In this document: in pieces, positions 35,617 to 45,739 of the stretch
How positions within the stretch are numbered: the stretch's first letter is position 1
How the letters are laid out: each line of letters starts with the position of its first letter
Assembly (NCBI GenBank): GCA_016278505.1
Contig: JADQBQ010000003.1
Location: forward strand, 1-64,000
DNA length: 64,000 bases
Direction of reading: 5' to 3'
Source: Clostridiales bacterium
Lineage (GTDB): Bacteria > Bacillota > Desulfotomaculia > Desulfotomaculales > VENG01
Translations under genes and position numbers: made by a program
The notes under the pieces: model-generated
Told to the model about the DNA's origin: nothing
Databases searched by the model: none
Seen by the model: only the letters and a program-made list of their open reading frames with translations

Positions 35617-36349
35617 AAGAAGCATTATAAAAATAAACGAAGGAAAGTGCGACGGCTGTGGTCAATGTATCCCGGGGTGCCCGGAGGGAGCGCTGCAGAT
35701 TGTGGATGGAAAAGCACGTTTGGTGACAGAGAGCTTTTGTGACGGCCTGGGCGCTTGCTTAGGGCATTGCCCTCAAGGCGCTCTCCACGTGGAGGAAAGA
35801 GATGCTGAAGATTACGACGCGCAGGCAGTACTTGATCACCTGGAAGAGCAGTCACCTGAGCTCGCCCAAAAACACAGGGAGCATTTACATGCCCACGGGC
35901 TGGCTCAGCCGGGTGGGGTACAAAGCAGGCCCGCAGAAAGCTGCCCTTCTAAACAGGTTTACTCTTCCACCCTTACCAATTGGCCGGTCAAACTATATTT
36001 AATCCCACCCGCGGCAGAATTCTTAAAAAATGCTGACTTGCTCCTGGTGGCGGATTGTGTTCCTTTCGCCTACGCTAACATGCATAAAGATTTTTTTGCG
36101 GGACGGACAGTGGCCGTCGGGTGCCCCAAATTTGATGATCCTGAAGCTTACGAAGAAAAAATTTGTAATATACTTGAAAGTGTAAACATTAACAGCATAA
36201 CGATACTATATATGGAAATAACATGCTGCCAAGGGTTCATAAGTATTGTCAATAAGGCGGTCAAAAAAAGTGAAACCAACATTCCACTGGAAACTGTCCT
36301 TATAAGTATTGAAGGGGAAGTGATGGAAAGAGAAGTTATTTGTCACTAG
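35609..36349 (+). CDS. 2[4Fe-4S] ferredoxin-like protein with a C-terminal domain
   Basis: A 246-aa protein starting at GTG 35609 inside the previous gene. Two ferredoxin clusters are bound by CDGCGQCIPGCPEGAL and CDGLGACLGHCPQGAL. The C-terminal 130 residues (LLVADCVPFAYANM, then AVGCPKFDD and EITCCQGF) are rich in conserved Cys. This architecture is known near hybrid-cluster (Hcp) genes and in nitrosative-stress regulons under the Crp/Fnr regulator HcpR. The palindrome at 34904 agrees with such control. No hcp gene is in the window. Electron transfer is the likely role; the partner is unknown. Confidence 0.82.
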   Translation: MNKRSIIKINEGKCDGCGQCIPGCPEGALQIVDGKARLVTESFCDGLGACLGHCPQGALHVEERDAEDYDAQAVLDHLEEQSPELAQKHREHLHAHGLAQPGGVQSRPAESCPSKQVYSSTLTNWPVKLYLIPPAAEFLKNADLLLVADCVPFAYANMHKDFFAGRTVAVGCPKFDDPEAYEEKICNILESVNINSITILYMEITCCQGFISIVNKAVKKSETNIPLETVLISIEGEVMEREVICH

Positions 36350-36542
36350 TGCCATAAAATCTCCCCCTAATGTTTTTCGTAATACTGCAAGGAAAAAGTA
36401 AAAACAAGTACCTGCAGGACAAAATTAGCCGCAAATCCAACTATATAGGCCATAGGTTCTTACCACTATCAAGAAAAAAAGGTTGCATTTTTATAGATAA
36501 TTGGAGAAACAATATTAGCAAATCTAAATGAGGAGGATGTAC

Positions 36543-37100
36543 ATGACTGCAGAACTAGGAGCACATGAAACAATGGAACTACATGAAGTTATAACCGACA
36601 CTGTTGACGGAATTAACCAGTTTGAACTGTACCGGCCCCATATTAAAAATCCGCAACTGCTTTCCATGTTGGATAACCAAATACGGTTTATGACAGAGGA
36701 ATACAACAATATTGTCCAAAGCGTTACACAGCATACCATGGCGCAGGATATTCCTTACCGTGGGGTAAAAAATACTGCTCCTTCATATGGTTTAAATAAC
36801 CCCTCGCCCAATGCCCCCAATATATCACCAAGGGAAATGGACAACAGGGACATTGCCAGCGGAATGCTGGGATGTCATAAAGCATCCGCAAAACTCAGGA
36901 TGGAGGCTTCACTGGAATTTGCAGACCCTTCGCTAAGGCGTACCCTTCAACAAGGAGCCATTAACTGCAGTGAACAGGCCTTTGAGGTGTGGAACTTCAT
37001 GAATCAACAAGGGCTATACCAGGTCCCCACAATGAAGCAGACCACCACCAGTACAATGATCAACTCTTTTAACACTACACAGATGCCGCCAATGAGCTAA
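36543..37100 (+). CDS. CotF-family spore coat protein
   Basis: A 185-aa protein starting at ATG 36543 behind GAGGAGG; the ATG at 36528 precedes that site. The sequence ELGAHETMELHEVITDTVDG and the Gln/Asn/Met-rich, Tyr-containing C-terminal helix bundle (GAINCSEQAFEVWNFMNQQG) are typical of the CotF coat family. It would be deposited on the spore during late sporulation. A sporulation sigma promoter is likely but not clear. It ends before a strong terminator. Confidence 0.82.
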   Translation: MTAELGAHETMELHEVITDTVDGINQFELYRPHIKNPQLLSMLDNQIRFMTEEYNNIVQSVTQHTMAQDIPYRGVKNTAPSYGLNNPSPNAPNISPREMDNRDIASGMLGCHKASAKLRMEASLEFADPSLRRTLQQGAINCSEQAFEVWNFMNQQGLYQVPTMKQTTTSTMINSFNTTQMPPMS

Positions 37101-37140
37101 ATGACAAAGACTTATAACAGTTTGAGCAGTAAGAACTAGA

Positions 37141-37170
37141 AAAACACCGGAAACAATCCGGTGTTTTTTC
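37141..37170. terminator. Intrinsic terminator after cotF-like gene
   Basis: AAAACACCGG (37141-37150) pairs with CCGGTGTTTT (37158-37167) around AAACAAT and continues into TTC. The A/T flanks let it work in both directions between convergent genes. Confidence 0.85.
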
Positions 37171-37289
37171 AATGCCTGCGACAGATAATGATAAAAATCT
37201 GATTTTCTTGTATAAAAGGTTAAATTGTTGTTCATAATAAAAAGGTGAGGTAAAATAAAGTATATTAACAATATTTAGCAATTTAGCCT

Positions 37290-37823
37290 TTACTGTTCCA
37301 TTTGTTTGGCGAGAAATGATGCAGCCGTTTCTGCCAATTTTTTTTCTAAATTTCCCATTTGCACTTTTTCAACAGATGCTATAATAATCGCCCCGATTGC
37401 ATCACCATTGGTGACTATAGGTGAGATGATGCTCGTTTTGAACTGGCCATGTTCGTCCGCCGTAAGGTAATGTTCTTCCTCAACGGATTTACTTTGGCGC
37501 TCCTCAATGGTATCCTCAAGCATACTCCCTATGGCTTTTTTAATTAAATCTTTTTTGGGACTTCCGGAAACAGCAATAATTTCATCGCGGTCAGAAATAC
37601 AAACCACGTGCCCCGTAGCATCATGAAGTGAGATAGCATACTCCTTCGCGAATTCACCCAGGTCACTGATGGGAGAGTATTTTTTCAAGATCACCTTTCC
37701 ATTTCTATCAACATATATTTCTAAGGGGTCACCGTTACGAATCCTCATCGTCCGCCTGATTTCCTTCGGGATAACAACCCTGCCTAGATCATCTATTCTC
37801 CTAACAATTCCAGTTGCTTTCAT
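37290..37823 (-). CDS. spoVT: Stage V sporulation protein T (AbrB-like regulator)
   Basis: A 177-aa regulator of forespore genes. The N-terminal swapped-hairpin AbrB domain is MKATGIVRRIDDLGRVVIPK, almost invariant in SpoVT. The C-terminal GAF domain follows from about residue 55 (ISLHDATGHVVCISDRDEI). The ATG at 37823 is used since AAAGGAGG lies 6 nt upstream. It normally modulates sigma-G genes. It confirms an endospore former. Confidence 0.95.
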   Translation of the reverse strand: MKATGIVRRIDDLGRVVIPKEIRRTMRIRNGDPLEIYVDRNGKVILKKYSPISDLGEFAKEYAISLHDATGHVVCISDRDEIIAVSGSPKKDLIKKAIGSMLEDTIEERQSKSVEEEHYLTADEHGQFKTSIISPIVTNGDAIGAIIIASVEKVQMGNLEKKLAETAASFLAKQMEQ

Positions 37824-38082
37824 GTTCATCCTCCTTTGATAATAATAGTTTAGTGTAGTATATTTTTCTCACAAAACTTAATAAACATTACTGGTAAAAT
37901 ACGAGAAATAGTATTGTAAAAAAGTCATAAGACGTTTTAATTTTCTTAAACGTATCTAAGAATAACTCTGTCGTGATTTTTCGATCTGGAGCAGGAACCC
38001 ACACCGATAAGTAGAAATTATTAAATAAGCTTTTCAAATCTTTTAAATAGAAACCGTTTAATCTAGTGAGGAGGAGAAGAAA

Positions 38083-38280
38083 ATGATAATAAAGGCCAAG
38101 GATATGACAGACGGGCAGATTACCCATACATTTTGCACTTGGTGTAAATACCGCCTCTTACTGGCAGGTAAAGACTACTGGGGCTGCAGCCTGGATGAAG
38201 CAAAAAAAGAGGAGCTCTGCTCATATAGACAGGCTGTAAAGGAGCAAGAAGAAACAGAAGAAAACAGTGCAGCTCATTAA
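38083..38280 (+). CDS. Hypothetical small Cys-containing protein, 65 aa
   Basis: ATG 38083 follows GAGGAGGAG. The sequence has a Cys pair, HTFCTWCKYRLLLAG, then DYWGCSLDEAKKEELCSYRQ, four cysteines in all that could bind a metal. The tail is Glu-rich. I do not recognise a family. It is 47 nt upstream of the DsrE-like gene and probably cotranscribed. Confidence 0.55.
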   Translation: MIIKAKDMTDGQITHTFCTWCKYRLLLAGKDYWGCSLDEAKKEELCSYRQAVKEQEETEENSAAH

Positions 38281-38327
38281 TTAAAATTGGTGTAATCCGG
38301 GATGATTTTTTAAAAAGAGGTGATATC

Positions 38328-38675
38328 GTGGGCGACACTGTCGACAATTTAGTTGTGATTTGGACAAGCGGCGACAAAGAAGTTGCTAAGAATATGGCTT
38401 TTATGTATGCCTTTAATTCCAAGCTAAGAGAATGGTGGAAAGAGGTAACCCTGGTTGTATGGGGACCTTCAGCTAAACTGCTGGCCACTGATGAGGAATT
38501 ACAGGGACAAATAAAAAAGATGCTCGGTACCGGTGTTAAAGTATCCGCATGTAAAGCTTGCGCAGACAACTATGAGGTCTCTGAAGAACTAGAAGGGCTG
38601 GGCATAAATGTTAAATACATGGGAAGTCCTTTGACCAAATATTTAAAAGGCGACTGCAAAGTGCTAACTGTTTAA
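38328..38675 (+). CDS. DsrE-like protein
   Basis: A 115-aa protein starting at GTG 38328 behind AGAGGTG. The fold motif NLVVIWTSGDKEVAKNMAFM and the Cys pair in KVSACKACADNYEV fit the DsrE/DsrF/YchN family, which handles sulfur or sulfane transfer. The Cys in VSACKACA is the likely sulfur carrier. Together with the Cys-rich 65-aa protein it forms a small operon ended by a strong terminator. Confidence 0.82.
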   Translation: MGDTVDNLVVIWTSGDKEVAKNMAFMYAFNSKLREWWKEVTLVVWGPSAKLLATDEELQGQIKKMLGTGVKVSACKACADNYEVSEELEGLGINVKYMGSPLTKYLKGDCKVLTV

Positions 38676-38707
38676 TAGTTAAAAATTCAAACCGCAGTGA
38701 CATCTCT

Positions 38708-38738
38708 CGCCTCAGTATTACTTGAGGCGGGTTTTTTT
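38708..38738 (+). terminator. Intrinsic terminator before the Wadjet operon
   Basis: CGCCTCA (38708-38714) pairs with TGAGGCG (38723-38729), followed by GG and a T-run of eight. Confidence 0.85.
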
Positions 38739-38851
38739 TAATACTTTAGGCCAGCATGCCTTATCATCCCCTACTGTATTATGATAAAATATGTCTAATA
38801 AAATTTGAATATTCTCCACAAATCCACTTTTTACAACAGGACGTGGTTAAA

Positions 38852-40327
38852 TTGAATGACAAACTTTTAAGACCTATTACCGAGGCAACATACTTAACCA
38901 CGGGAAATGCCTGGCGTTACAGATCCATTTTGCGATATTTTTATATCCAGCACGAACGCCTGCGTCACTACCTATTTCCCGATGAAGTGCAGGAATATTT
39001 AAGTCAAAGCCCACACTTTCAGGATTACACTGAGGAACAGCTGCAGCAGGACCTGAGCCAGCTGGTGGAATGGAAAAACCTCATTCCCCGCCAGGATACA
39101 GGTAAGGTTAGCTCCATTCAGGAGTTTAAAAAGAAAAAATTTCGCTACCAGTGTACTCCTTACACCATAGAAATCGAACGTATGGTGCAAGGGCTGGAGC
39201 GGATGGGAGAGTCCTTTGGAGGTTCGCTGGAACGGACATTGTTTGATCGCTTACTGGAATCCCTGATGAAACTGGTTGCTTACCCGGACAGTAATTTATC
39301 CAATGAGGAACTGTATGTGCTCTGGGACGACCTTTACGGCAATTTCCGCAAGCTTACTGAAAATGCCACCGACTATCTGGCCCACCTGCAAAGTGAAAAA
39401 ATAGAAGAGATGATGATGACGGAGGCCTTCCTGAGTTACAAAGACGCCATTACCGAATACCTGCGCAATTTTATGACTGTACTACAGCGCACTTCTTTTC
39501 GTATTGAGGCGGTATTCGGGGATGTTTCTTCCGAATTAGTGGATCAGACAGCCAAAGGTCTGGCTGAATATTATTTGAGTATTCCTCGCCTGGACGAGCA
39601 ACCCTCAAAAGAAGAACTGAGAGAAAGGTACCGGCAGCAGTGGCACAGTATGAAAAGCTGGTTTCTGGGCCGGGCTGGAACGGAAAGCGACCTTTTATAC
39701 CTGCAAAATGCTACCACGGAAACCATTCGCCGGATGACCCGTTTTGCCCAGCGTATCGGTGAGCGGCACCATAACTTTAAAAGCCGCCGGCAGGACTACC
39801 TGCACCTGGCCGAATGGTTCTACAAAGTTAATGATATTAAAGAGGCGCATAATCTTTCAGCGTGTGTTTTTGGTGTTTTTCATACGCGGCACATCTATGC
39901 GTCCTCCAAGGATACCGAAGATATATATGCCGAATTGTGGCATCAACCGCCAACTAAATTAACTGTCAAGCCCCGGGTAAGAAATTACCGCGAAAAGACT
40001 AAGCCCGGAGCTGTAATCAGCCATAAAAAGGAAAAGGAGCAACAATTAGAAGATTTTTTGCGTCAAAAGGAAGCTGAGCAAAAGCTTGTAGAGCGGTTAA
40101 TCAGTAACAACCGCATTGTGCTCGGAAAACTGCCGGAGGTTGACCCTTATGTGCGCAAGACTTTACTTTACTGGATAAGTAAATGTATGAGTAGTTCCGA
40201 TTGGACTGCTAAAACCGAAACCGGACGTAAGTTCCAGCTTACCCGGCAGGATGAACGGGAAGTGACCTTAAAGTCGGAAGACGGTATATTGCAAATGCCC
40301 AACTATGTTTTAAAATTTCTGAGTTAG
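38852..40327 (+). CDS. jetA: Wadjet system protein JetA (TIGR02677 family)
   Basis: JetA is the kleisin subunit of the Wadjet SMC complex, which recognises and removes small circular DNA. About 491 residues. It opens MNDKLLRPITEATYLTTGNA and has the DEVQEYL and REKTKPGAVISHKKEKEQQ blocks with a helical, mainly charged sequence. The frame extends upstream to 38756, but that part overlaps a probable promoter and has no ribosome site; the TTG at 38852 with AGG 11 nt upstream fits better. The exact start is unsure. It is first in a jetABCD operon with 10-nt spacing or overlaps. Confidence 0.88.
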   Translation: MNDKLLRPITEATYLTTGNAWRYRSILRYFYIQHERLRHYLFPDEVQEYLSQSPHFQDYTEEQLQQDLSQLVEWKNLIPRQDTGKVSSIQEFKKKKFRYQCTPYTIEIERMVQGLERMGESFGGSLERTLFDRLLESLMKLVAYPDSNLSNEELYVLWDDLYGNFRKLTENATDYLAHLQSEKIEEMMMTEAFLSYKDAITEYLRNFMTVLQRTSFRIEAVFGDVSSELVDQTAKGLAEYYLSIPRLDEQPSKEELRERYRQQWHSMKSWFLGRAGTESDLLYLQNATTETIRRMTRFAQRIGERHHNFKSRRQDYLHLAEWFYKVNDIKEAHNLSACVFGVFHTRHIYASSKDTEDIYAELWHQPPTKLTVKPRVRNYREKTKPGAVISHKKEKEQQLEDFLRQKEAEQKLVERLISNNRIVLGKLPEVDPYVRKTLLYWISKCMSSSDWTAKTETGRKFQLTRQDEREVTLKSEDGILQMPNYVLKFLS

Positions 40328-40337
40328 GTGATGTCCC

Positions 40338-41543
40338 GTGGAAGGTGAAAAGAATACATACGGCTTTGATGAGGTGGCACGCGAAGCAGCGGAACACCTT
40401 TTAGAACAGTTTTGGATAATCAGGGACAAAGAGCCGGTAAAGTACCGTATGGTTCGGGACCGGGAGCAAGTGCTGCGCAATTATTTCCTGGAAAAGACGG
40501 GTTTCCGGCTGATTATGCACCGCCATTTTATTAAATTGGAGAAAGTGCCGGTACAACCCGAAACATGGATGGGTATACAAGCTTTCCGTACCCCCCGGGA
40601 TTATGCGGTTTTTTGCTGTCTTTTGGCTTTCCTGGAGAGCAAAACCGTAGATGAACAATTTTTACTATCTGACCTTTGCGAAGAACTGCAAAGCTTGTTT
40701 CCCAGTGAAGAAAGTCTGGACTGGACTCATTATGAGCACCGCAAATCACTGGTACGGGTCCTACAAACCGGTGTGGAGCTGGGAATTGTGCAACTGGTGG
40801 ACGGTGATATTGCGCAATTCAACTATTCTGAAAGCAGCGAAGTGCTTTATGAAGTTCCCGTGGTTTCGCGTTACTTTATGCGGTCTTACCCCAAAGATTT
40901 GCTGGAGTTTGAAACCAAAGAACAAATCTTGGCAGCCGAATGGTGGGGAAAGGAAGATATATCCGGGGTACAGCGCCGGCACCGGGTGTACAGGCAGTTA
41001 TTTCTATCTCCCGTCACTTACCGCAACGAAAAAAACGATTCTGATTTTCTCTATCTGCGCAACTTCCGCAATCGTATCCGGGAGGACATTGAAAGGCACA
41101 CGGAATTTCGATTTGAATTGTACCGTAATACAGCCCTACTAACCCTGCCGGAAAGAAAAGCCCGCTTTACCCTGTTCCCGGATAATAAGGCCATTTCCGA
41201 TATTGCCCTGCATTATGCTGCGGTAGTTCGGGAGCAGCTGGAAAAAGAAGAAATCCAAACGCAGCCAGATGGTACATTACGCGTGACACCCGTTGATTTC
41301 GAGGGTTTGGTGCGCCTGTGTAAAGAGCGGTACGGAGTAGGATGGAGCAAACAATACCGGGAAGGCACTGTCCCGGTAACGGCAAAGGAACTGCTGGAAC
41401 ATTTGACAGACTGGAAGATGGCTGACCGGGACGGAGAAACAGGGGTCATTATACTCTATCCTCTCCTGGCACGCCTTACCGGGGACTACCCCCGGGACTA
41501 TAAAGATAAAGTATTCCGTGAGGTGAATACCGGTGAAAAATAA
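40338..41543 (+). CDS. jetB: Wadjet system protein JetB (TIGR02678 family)
   Basis: JetB is the KITE-type winged-helix dimer that bridges the kleisin JetA and the SMC heads of JetC. The 401-aa protein starts at GTG 40338 behind AGGTGA. Blocks typical of the family are RYFMRSYPKDLLEFETKEQ and RYGVGWSKQYREGTV. It overlaps jetC by 11 nt, so synthesis is coupled. Confidence 0.9.
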   Translation: MEGEKNTYGFDEVAREAAEHLLEQFWIIRDKEPVKYRMVRDREQVLRNYFLEKTGFRLIMHRHFIKLEKVPVQPETWMGIQAFRTPRDYAVFCCLLAFLESKTVDEQFLLSDLCEELQSLFPSEESLDWTHYEHRKSLVRVLQTGVELGIVQLVDGDIAQFNYSESSEVLYEVPVVSRYFMRSYPKDLLEFETKEQILAAEWWGKEDISGVQRRHRVYRQLFLSPVTYRNEKNDSDFLYLRNFRNRIREDIERHTEFRFELYRNTALLTLPERKARFTLFPDNKAISDIALHYAAVVREQLEKEEIQTQPDGTLRVTPVDFEGLVRLCKERYGVGWSKQYREGTVPVTAKELLEHLTDWKMADRDGETGVIILYPLLARLTGDYPRDYKDKVFREVNTGEK

Positions 41544-44500
41544 ATGGCAGCTTAACCGGGCCGGGCTTCTAAACTTTTGGTACTACGATGATGAGGAATT
41601 TAATTTTTCCGGTGGCAAACTCCTTTTACGCGGGAGTAACGGCTCCGGTAAATCGGTAACCATGCAAAGTTTAATTCCTGTACTTTTAGATGGCAGGAAA
41701 AGCCCGGACCGCCTGGACCCTTTCGGCTCTAAGGCCCGCAGAATGGAAGATTACCTGCTGGGCGAAAAGGAAGTCACCAACAGAGATGAGCGTACAGGGT
41801 ACCTTTATCTGGAATACAAGCGCACAGGTTCGGAGCAATATTTAACCACAGGTATAGGGCTGCGGGCGAAGCGCCACAGCAACCTGGATTTCTGGGGTTT
41901 CATTGTGCTGGATAACCGGCGTATAGGCCAGGATCTTTTGCTGTATAAAACGGAGTACAGTGTGGAAGAAGGCAAGGAGCAAAAAATCCCCCTCACCCGC
42001 CGCGAGCTGGAAAACCGCCTGGAAACAGGGGGTAAAGTGGTTAAAACTCAGCAGGAATATATGGAACTGGTCAATAAGCACGTTTTTGGCTTTGAGTCCC
42101 CGGATGCGTACAAGGAACTCGTTAAGCTCTTGATCCAGCTCAGAAGCCCCAAATTATCTAAGGATTTTAAACCGACGGTAATTTATGAAATACTAAATGA
42201 ATCTCTGCCCGGCCTGTCCGATGAGGAACTACGTCCGCTGTCGGATACCATCGAAAATATGGACCAGACCAAGCAGCAGCTGGATATTTTACAGCGCGAC
42301 CGGGGTTCTCTGAAAAAACTCTGCCGGCACTACGATTTGTACAACCGTTTTATTTTAACCGAAAAGGCTAAAGGTTTTCAGCGGGCAGCAAAAAAACAAC
42401 GTGGTTTACTCACCCGTGGGGAAGAACTGGAAGAGAGCCTTAAAAACCTGGGGGAGCAATCAGAACAACTGGCGGGCACAATGGAAAAAGTGCGCCGGGA
42501 AGAGGCAGTTTTAAAGCAGGAACAAAATGAATTAAAAGACCATGATGTGTTTAAGGCTGAAGAGAAAAAGGGAGAAATTGAAAAACAGATTAGCAGCACC
42601 AAGGAAACCTTAAAACGCAAAAATGAGGCTTTAGACCAAAAGAAAGCTGCTGAGGCAAAGTGGCAGGGCTATCACGAGGCGGAAGAAACCAAAATGGCCC
42701 GTGCCGAAAAGGACATCGAAAACATTCTGTACGAGCTGGAAGACACCGCGGACGAAACAAAGTTTTCCGACCACCAAATCGCTGCCCAGGAGTTTGAAAA
42801 CAATTACAGGAAAAACTTTGCTTTTGACCTCTGGAAAAAAGATGCCCGTACATATAAAGAAAAGTTGGAGCATGTTTTACGGACTCTAAGGGAGCAGAGC
42901 CGGATCAAAGAGCGGCATAAAGATGCCGACCGGGAACTGGCCGAGGCCCAAAAAGATTTAGACCTCAAACGGGAAGAAACCCGCAAATGGGAAGACTTTT
43001 TTCTAGAAGAAAAGGATAGCTTCTTAGCCGCTTTTCACCAGTGGCTTAAAGATAATAAAGTGCTGGAGCTGTCACCCGAGGAAATTCAGCTCACCTCCCA
43101 GCGCATTACACAGTTTTATGAGCCATACCAGGCAGCAGAAGTGCGGGAGACAGTTGATACCGCCTACAGCCGCTACAAGAATGATATCAACGAGGAAATA
43201 GTAACTAAAAAACACCGGCTTAAAATAAAGGCGGAAGAAATAGATGTGAAGCAGGAAGAGTTGAAGAAATGGAAGGAAATGACTGATCCCGAGCCCGGAC
43301 GCCATCCGGATACCGTGGAGTCCCGTACCCACCTGGATAAAAACAGTGTACCCTACATGCCTTTCTTTGCCGCAGTTGAATTTCAGGCCTGGGTCACCCA
43401 GGAACAACGCGAGCGGTTGGAGGCGGCGGTAACACAAATGGGCCTTTTGGACGCTTTGATTGTGCCCCAGGCCCATATCAAAAACGTGGGTCAGTATGAC
43501 AGGGTGATTAAACCCGAGCCTCAATTCCTGGCCAGTACTCTGGCAGATTATCTTTATCCTACACCGGTGGAAGGTAGCGGCGTTACCGGCGAGGACATTG
43601 ATAATGTTCTCCGCAGTGTCTTGATTGATAATACTGAACAGGGGCCGGCCGGGCTAAGGGAAGACGGCACTTATTACATTTCTCTGCTCCGGGGGCAAGC
43701 GCCCCGGGAGGCAAGTTCAATCTATATCGGCAAGGAATCCCGTAAACAATACCGGACACAGGAAATGACACGCATAACCAGGGAATTGGAAAATTTACAG
43801 CAGGAGCACCGGGAGTTGGAAACGGATAGGGCACAATCCGAAACAGAGCTGCAGCAGTTAAATACTGAGTATAATCATTTGCCCGTTGATCGAGATGTGG
43901 CTGAAGTATATAAAAATCTATCTTCCCTACGGGATGAAGTGAAACTGCGCCTCAAAGAAGTCGAAAATAAAAATGAAAAGCTAAAAAACGTCCTGGAAGA
44001 ACTACAGCATGTAAGCCAGCGGCTCAGGGACCTGGCCCGGGATATGACCCTGGAACTGGGCGAGGGTGCTTATGAGGCCGCGGGGCGTGCAATGCAGGAC
44101 TATCTAGGCTATCTGCAGGACCTGGAACTTACCTATAAGGATTATATCAACAGCCGCAGCTTAATGCAGCAGTATGAGCACAGCCGCTCTGAAGCAGCGG
44201 AAGACGCAGACGATTTAAAGGGCGAAATCAATGTTTTAAATGGCGAATTGGATAAGTACTCCATGCACCTCGAACAGGTTAAAAAACAGCTGGAGGAAAT
44301 GGGAGCCGAGGAAATAAGGGCACGTATCAGCCAGGTGATAAAAAGGCTCAGTGAAATTCCAAAAGAAATGCTAAAAATACAAGACAGCATTTCCAATACC
44401 AAAAACAGTATTGAAAGTACCACCAGGGATATCGAAAACAACAAGTCAGAACTGTACTTTGCCGGTGAAATGTACAGGCTGTGGAAGCAATCCTTCCAAT

Positions 44501-45705
44501 CCGATGTCAACCTGGGGTTTGTGGAACAAGACGTACAGTGGTCAGAAGAAAAAGCCCCCGAACTGGCTAAAGACATTTTACAGCGGCACCAGGAACTTTT
44601 GACTGGTAATCTAACCAGAGAAAAAGTAAATGATAGGCTGAACCAGGCCTTCTACCAGGAGCAGGCGGTATTAGTGGAATACCGTTTGACCCAGCAAGAT
44701 ATATTTGAACTGCAGGACCTCCCGCAGACGGATGACAATGAGACCTTCGAGGCCCAAATGGCAACTCTGCGCCAAACCGCCAGGAGAGTACAGCTTTTAA
44801 TGGAATATGAGGGCAGCATGGTCAGCCCTTACTATGTACTAAACAGAATAGATAATGATATTGCACTGCAAACAGAAATCCTCAGTGATAAAGACAAAGA
44901 GCTTTATGAAGAGATCATCATGAACAGTGTAGGCAGGATAATTCGCAACCGCATTAATCGTGCCGAGCAATGGGTGAAAAAGATAGACCGGCTGATGCAG
45001 CAAAGAAACACTTCCAGCGGCCTTACTTTCTCTATCCGGTGGAAACCCCGCACCGCTGAAGAGGAAGAAGAAATGGACACCCGGGATTTGGTAACCCTGC
45101 TGCGCTCCGACCCACGTATTTTAAAAGAAGAGGACATCAATTCGGTAACCCGTCATTTTCGCTCTAAAATAGAACGGGCCAAGGAAGCGCTGGAGGAAAA
45201 GGGTTATGGGGAAACCTTACACCAGGTAATCAAGGAAATACTCGATTACCGCCGCTGGTTTTCCTTTACCCTTTATTACCGGAAAGAGGGAGAGCAGCGG
45301 AAAGAATTAACCAATAATGCATTCTTCACCTTCAGCGGCGGGGAAAAGGCCATGGCCATGTACATTCCCCTCTTTTCCGCGGCTTATTCCCGCTATTTAG
45401 AGGCCCGAGATGACGCGCCATACATTATTTCCCTGGATGAAGCCTTCGCCGGAGTAGACGAAAACAATATAAGGGATATGTTCGACCTGGTGGAAAACCT
45501 GGGCTTTAACTACATCATGAATTCCCAATCCCTGTGGGGAGACTACGAAACAGTTTCGTCCTTGTCCATTTATGAGCTGGTGCGTGCCAAAAATGCGCCG
45601 TATGTTACCGTTGTACGCTACTACTGGGACGGCAAGGTAAGGCGTCTTTTACATTCCTTTTCCGAACAGACCGAAGAAGCTGTGCCCTTGTCGGGACAAA
45701 TGTAA
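41533..45705 (+). CDS. jetC: Wadjet system SMC-like ATPase JetC (TIGR02680 family)
   Basis: The motor of Wadjet, a 1390-aa SMC/MukB-like ATPase that extrudes DNA loops. Walker A is LLLRGSNGSGKSVTMQ at about residues 30-45. Long heptad coiled coils run from about 270-600 and 740-1010 with a hinge between (ALIVPQAHIKNVGQYDR). The ABC signature FTFSGGEKAMAMYIP is near 1266 and Walker B APYIISLDEAFAGVDENN near 1296. Starts at GTG 41533. Both ends of the ATPase are intact, so the motor looks functional. Confidence 0.95.
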   Translation: MKNKWQLNRAGLLNFWYYDDEEFNFSGGKLLLRGSNGSGKSVTMQSLIPVLLDGRKSPDRLDPFGSKARRMEDYLLGEKEVTNRDERTGYLYLEYKRTGSEQYLTTGIGLRAKRHSNLDFWGFIVLDNRRIGQDLLLYKTEYSVEEGKEQKIPLTRRELENRLETGGKVVKTQQEYMELVNKHVFGFESPDAYKELVKLLIQLRSPKLSKDFKPTVIYEILNESLPGLSDEELRPLSDTIENMDQTKQQLDILQRDRGSLKKLCRHYDLYNRFILTEKAKGFQRAAKKQRGLLTRGEELEESLKNLGEQSEQLAGTMEKVRREEAVLKQEQNELKDHDVFKAEEKKGEIEKQISSTKETLKRKNEALDQKKAAEAKWQGYHEAEETKMARAEKDIENILYELEDTADETKFSDHQIAAQEFENNYRKNFAFDLWKKDARTYKEKLEHVLRTLREQSRIKERHKDADRELAEAQKDLDLKREETRKWEDFFLEEKDSFLAAFHQWLKDNKVLELSPEEIQLTSQRITQFYEPYQAAEVRETVDTAYSRYKNDINEEIVTKKHRLKIKAEEIDVKQEELKKWKEMTDPEPGRHPDTVESRTHLDKNSVPYMPFFAAVEFQAWVTQEQRERLEAAVTQMGLLDALIVPQAHIKNVGQYDRVIKPEPQFLASTLADYLYPTPVEGSGVTGEDIDNVLRSVLIDNTEQGPAGLREDGTYYISLLRGQAPREASSIYIGKESRKQYRTQEMTRITRELENLQQEHRELETDRAQSETELQQLNTEYNHLPVDRDVAEVYKNLSSLRDEVKLRLKEVENKNEKLKNVLEELQHVSQRLRDLARDMTLELGEGAYEAAGRAMQDYLGYLQDLELTYKDYINSRSLMQQYEHSRSEAAEDADDLKGEINVLNGELDKYSMHLEQVKKQLEEMGAEEIRARISQVIKRLSEIPKEMLKIQDSISNTKNSIESTTRDIENNKSELYFAGEMYRLWKQSFQSDVNLGFVEQDVQWSEEKAPELAKDILQRHQELLTGNLTREKVNDRLNQAFYQEQAVLVEYRLTQQDIFELQDLPQTDDNETFEAQMATLRQTARRVQLLMEYEGSMVSPYYVLNRIDNDIALQTEILSDKDKELYEEIIMNSVGRIIRNRINRAEQWVKKIDRLMQQRNTSSGLTFSIRWKPRTAEEEEEMDTRDLVTLLRSDPRILKEEDINSVTRHFRSKIERAKEALEEKGYGETLHQVIKEILDYRRWFSFTLYYRKEGEQRKELTNNAFFTFSGGEKAMAMYIPLFSAAYSRYLEARDDAPYIISLDEAFAGVDENNIRDMFDLVENLGFNYIMNSQSLWGDYETVSSLSIYELVRAKNAPYVTVVRYYWDGKVRRLLHSFSEQTEEAVPLSGQM

Positions 45706-45739
45706 AACCTCAGGAACCGGTTGCGGGAGTTGAATTAAC

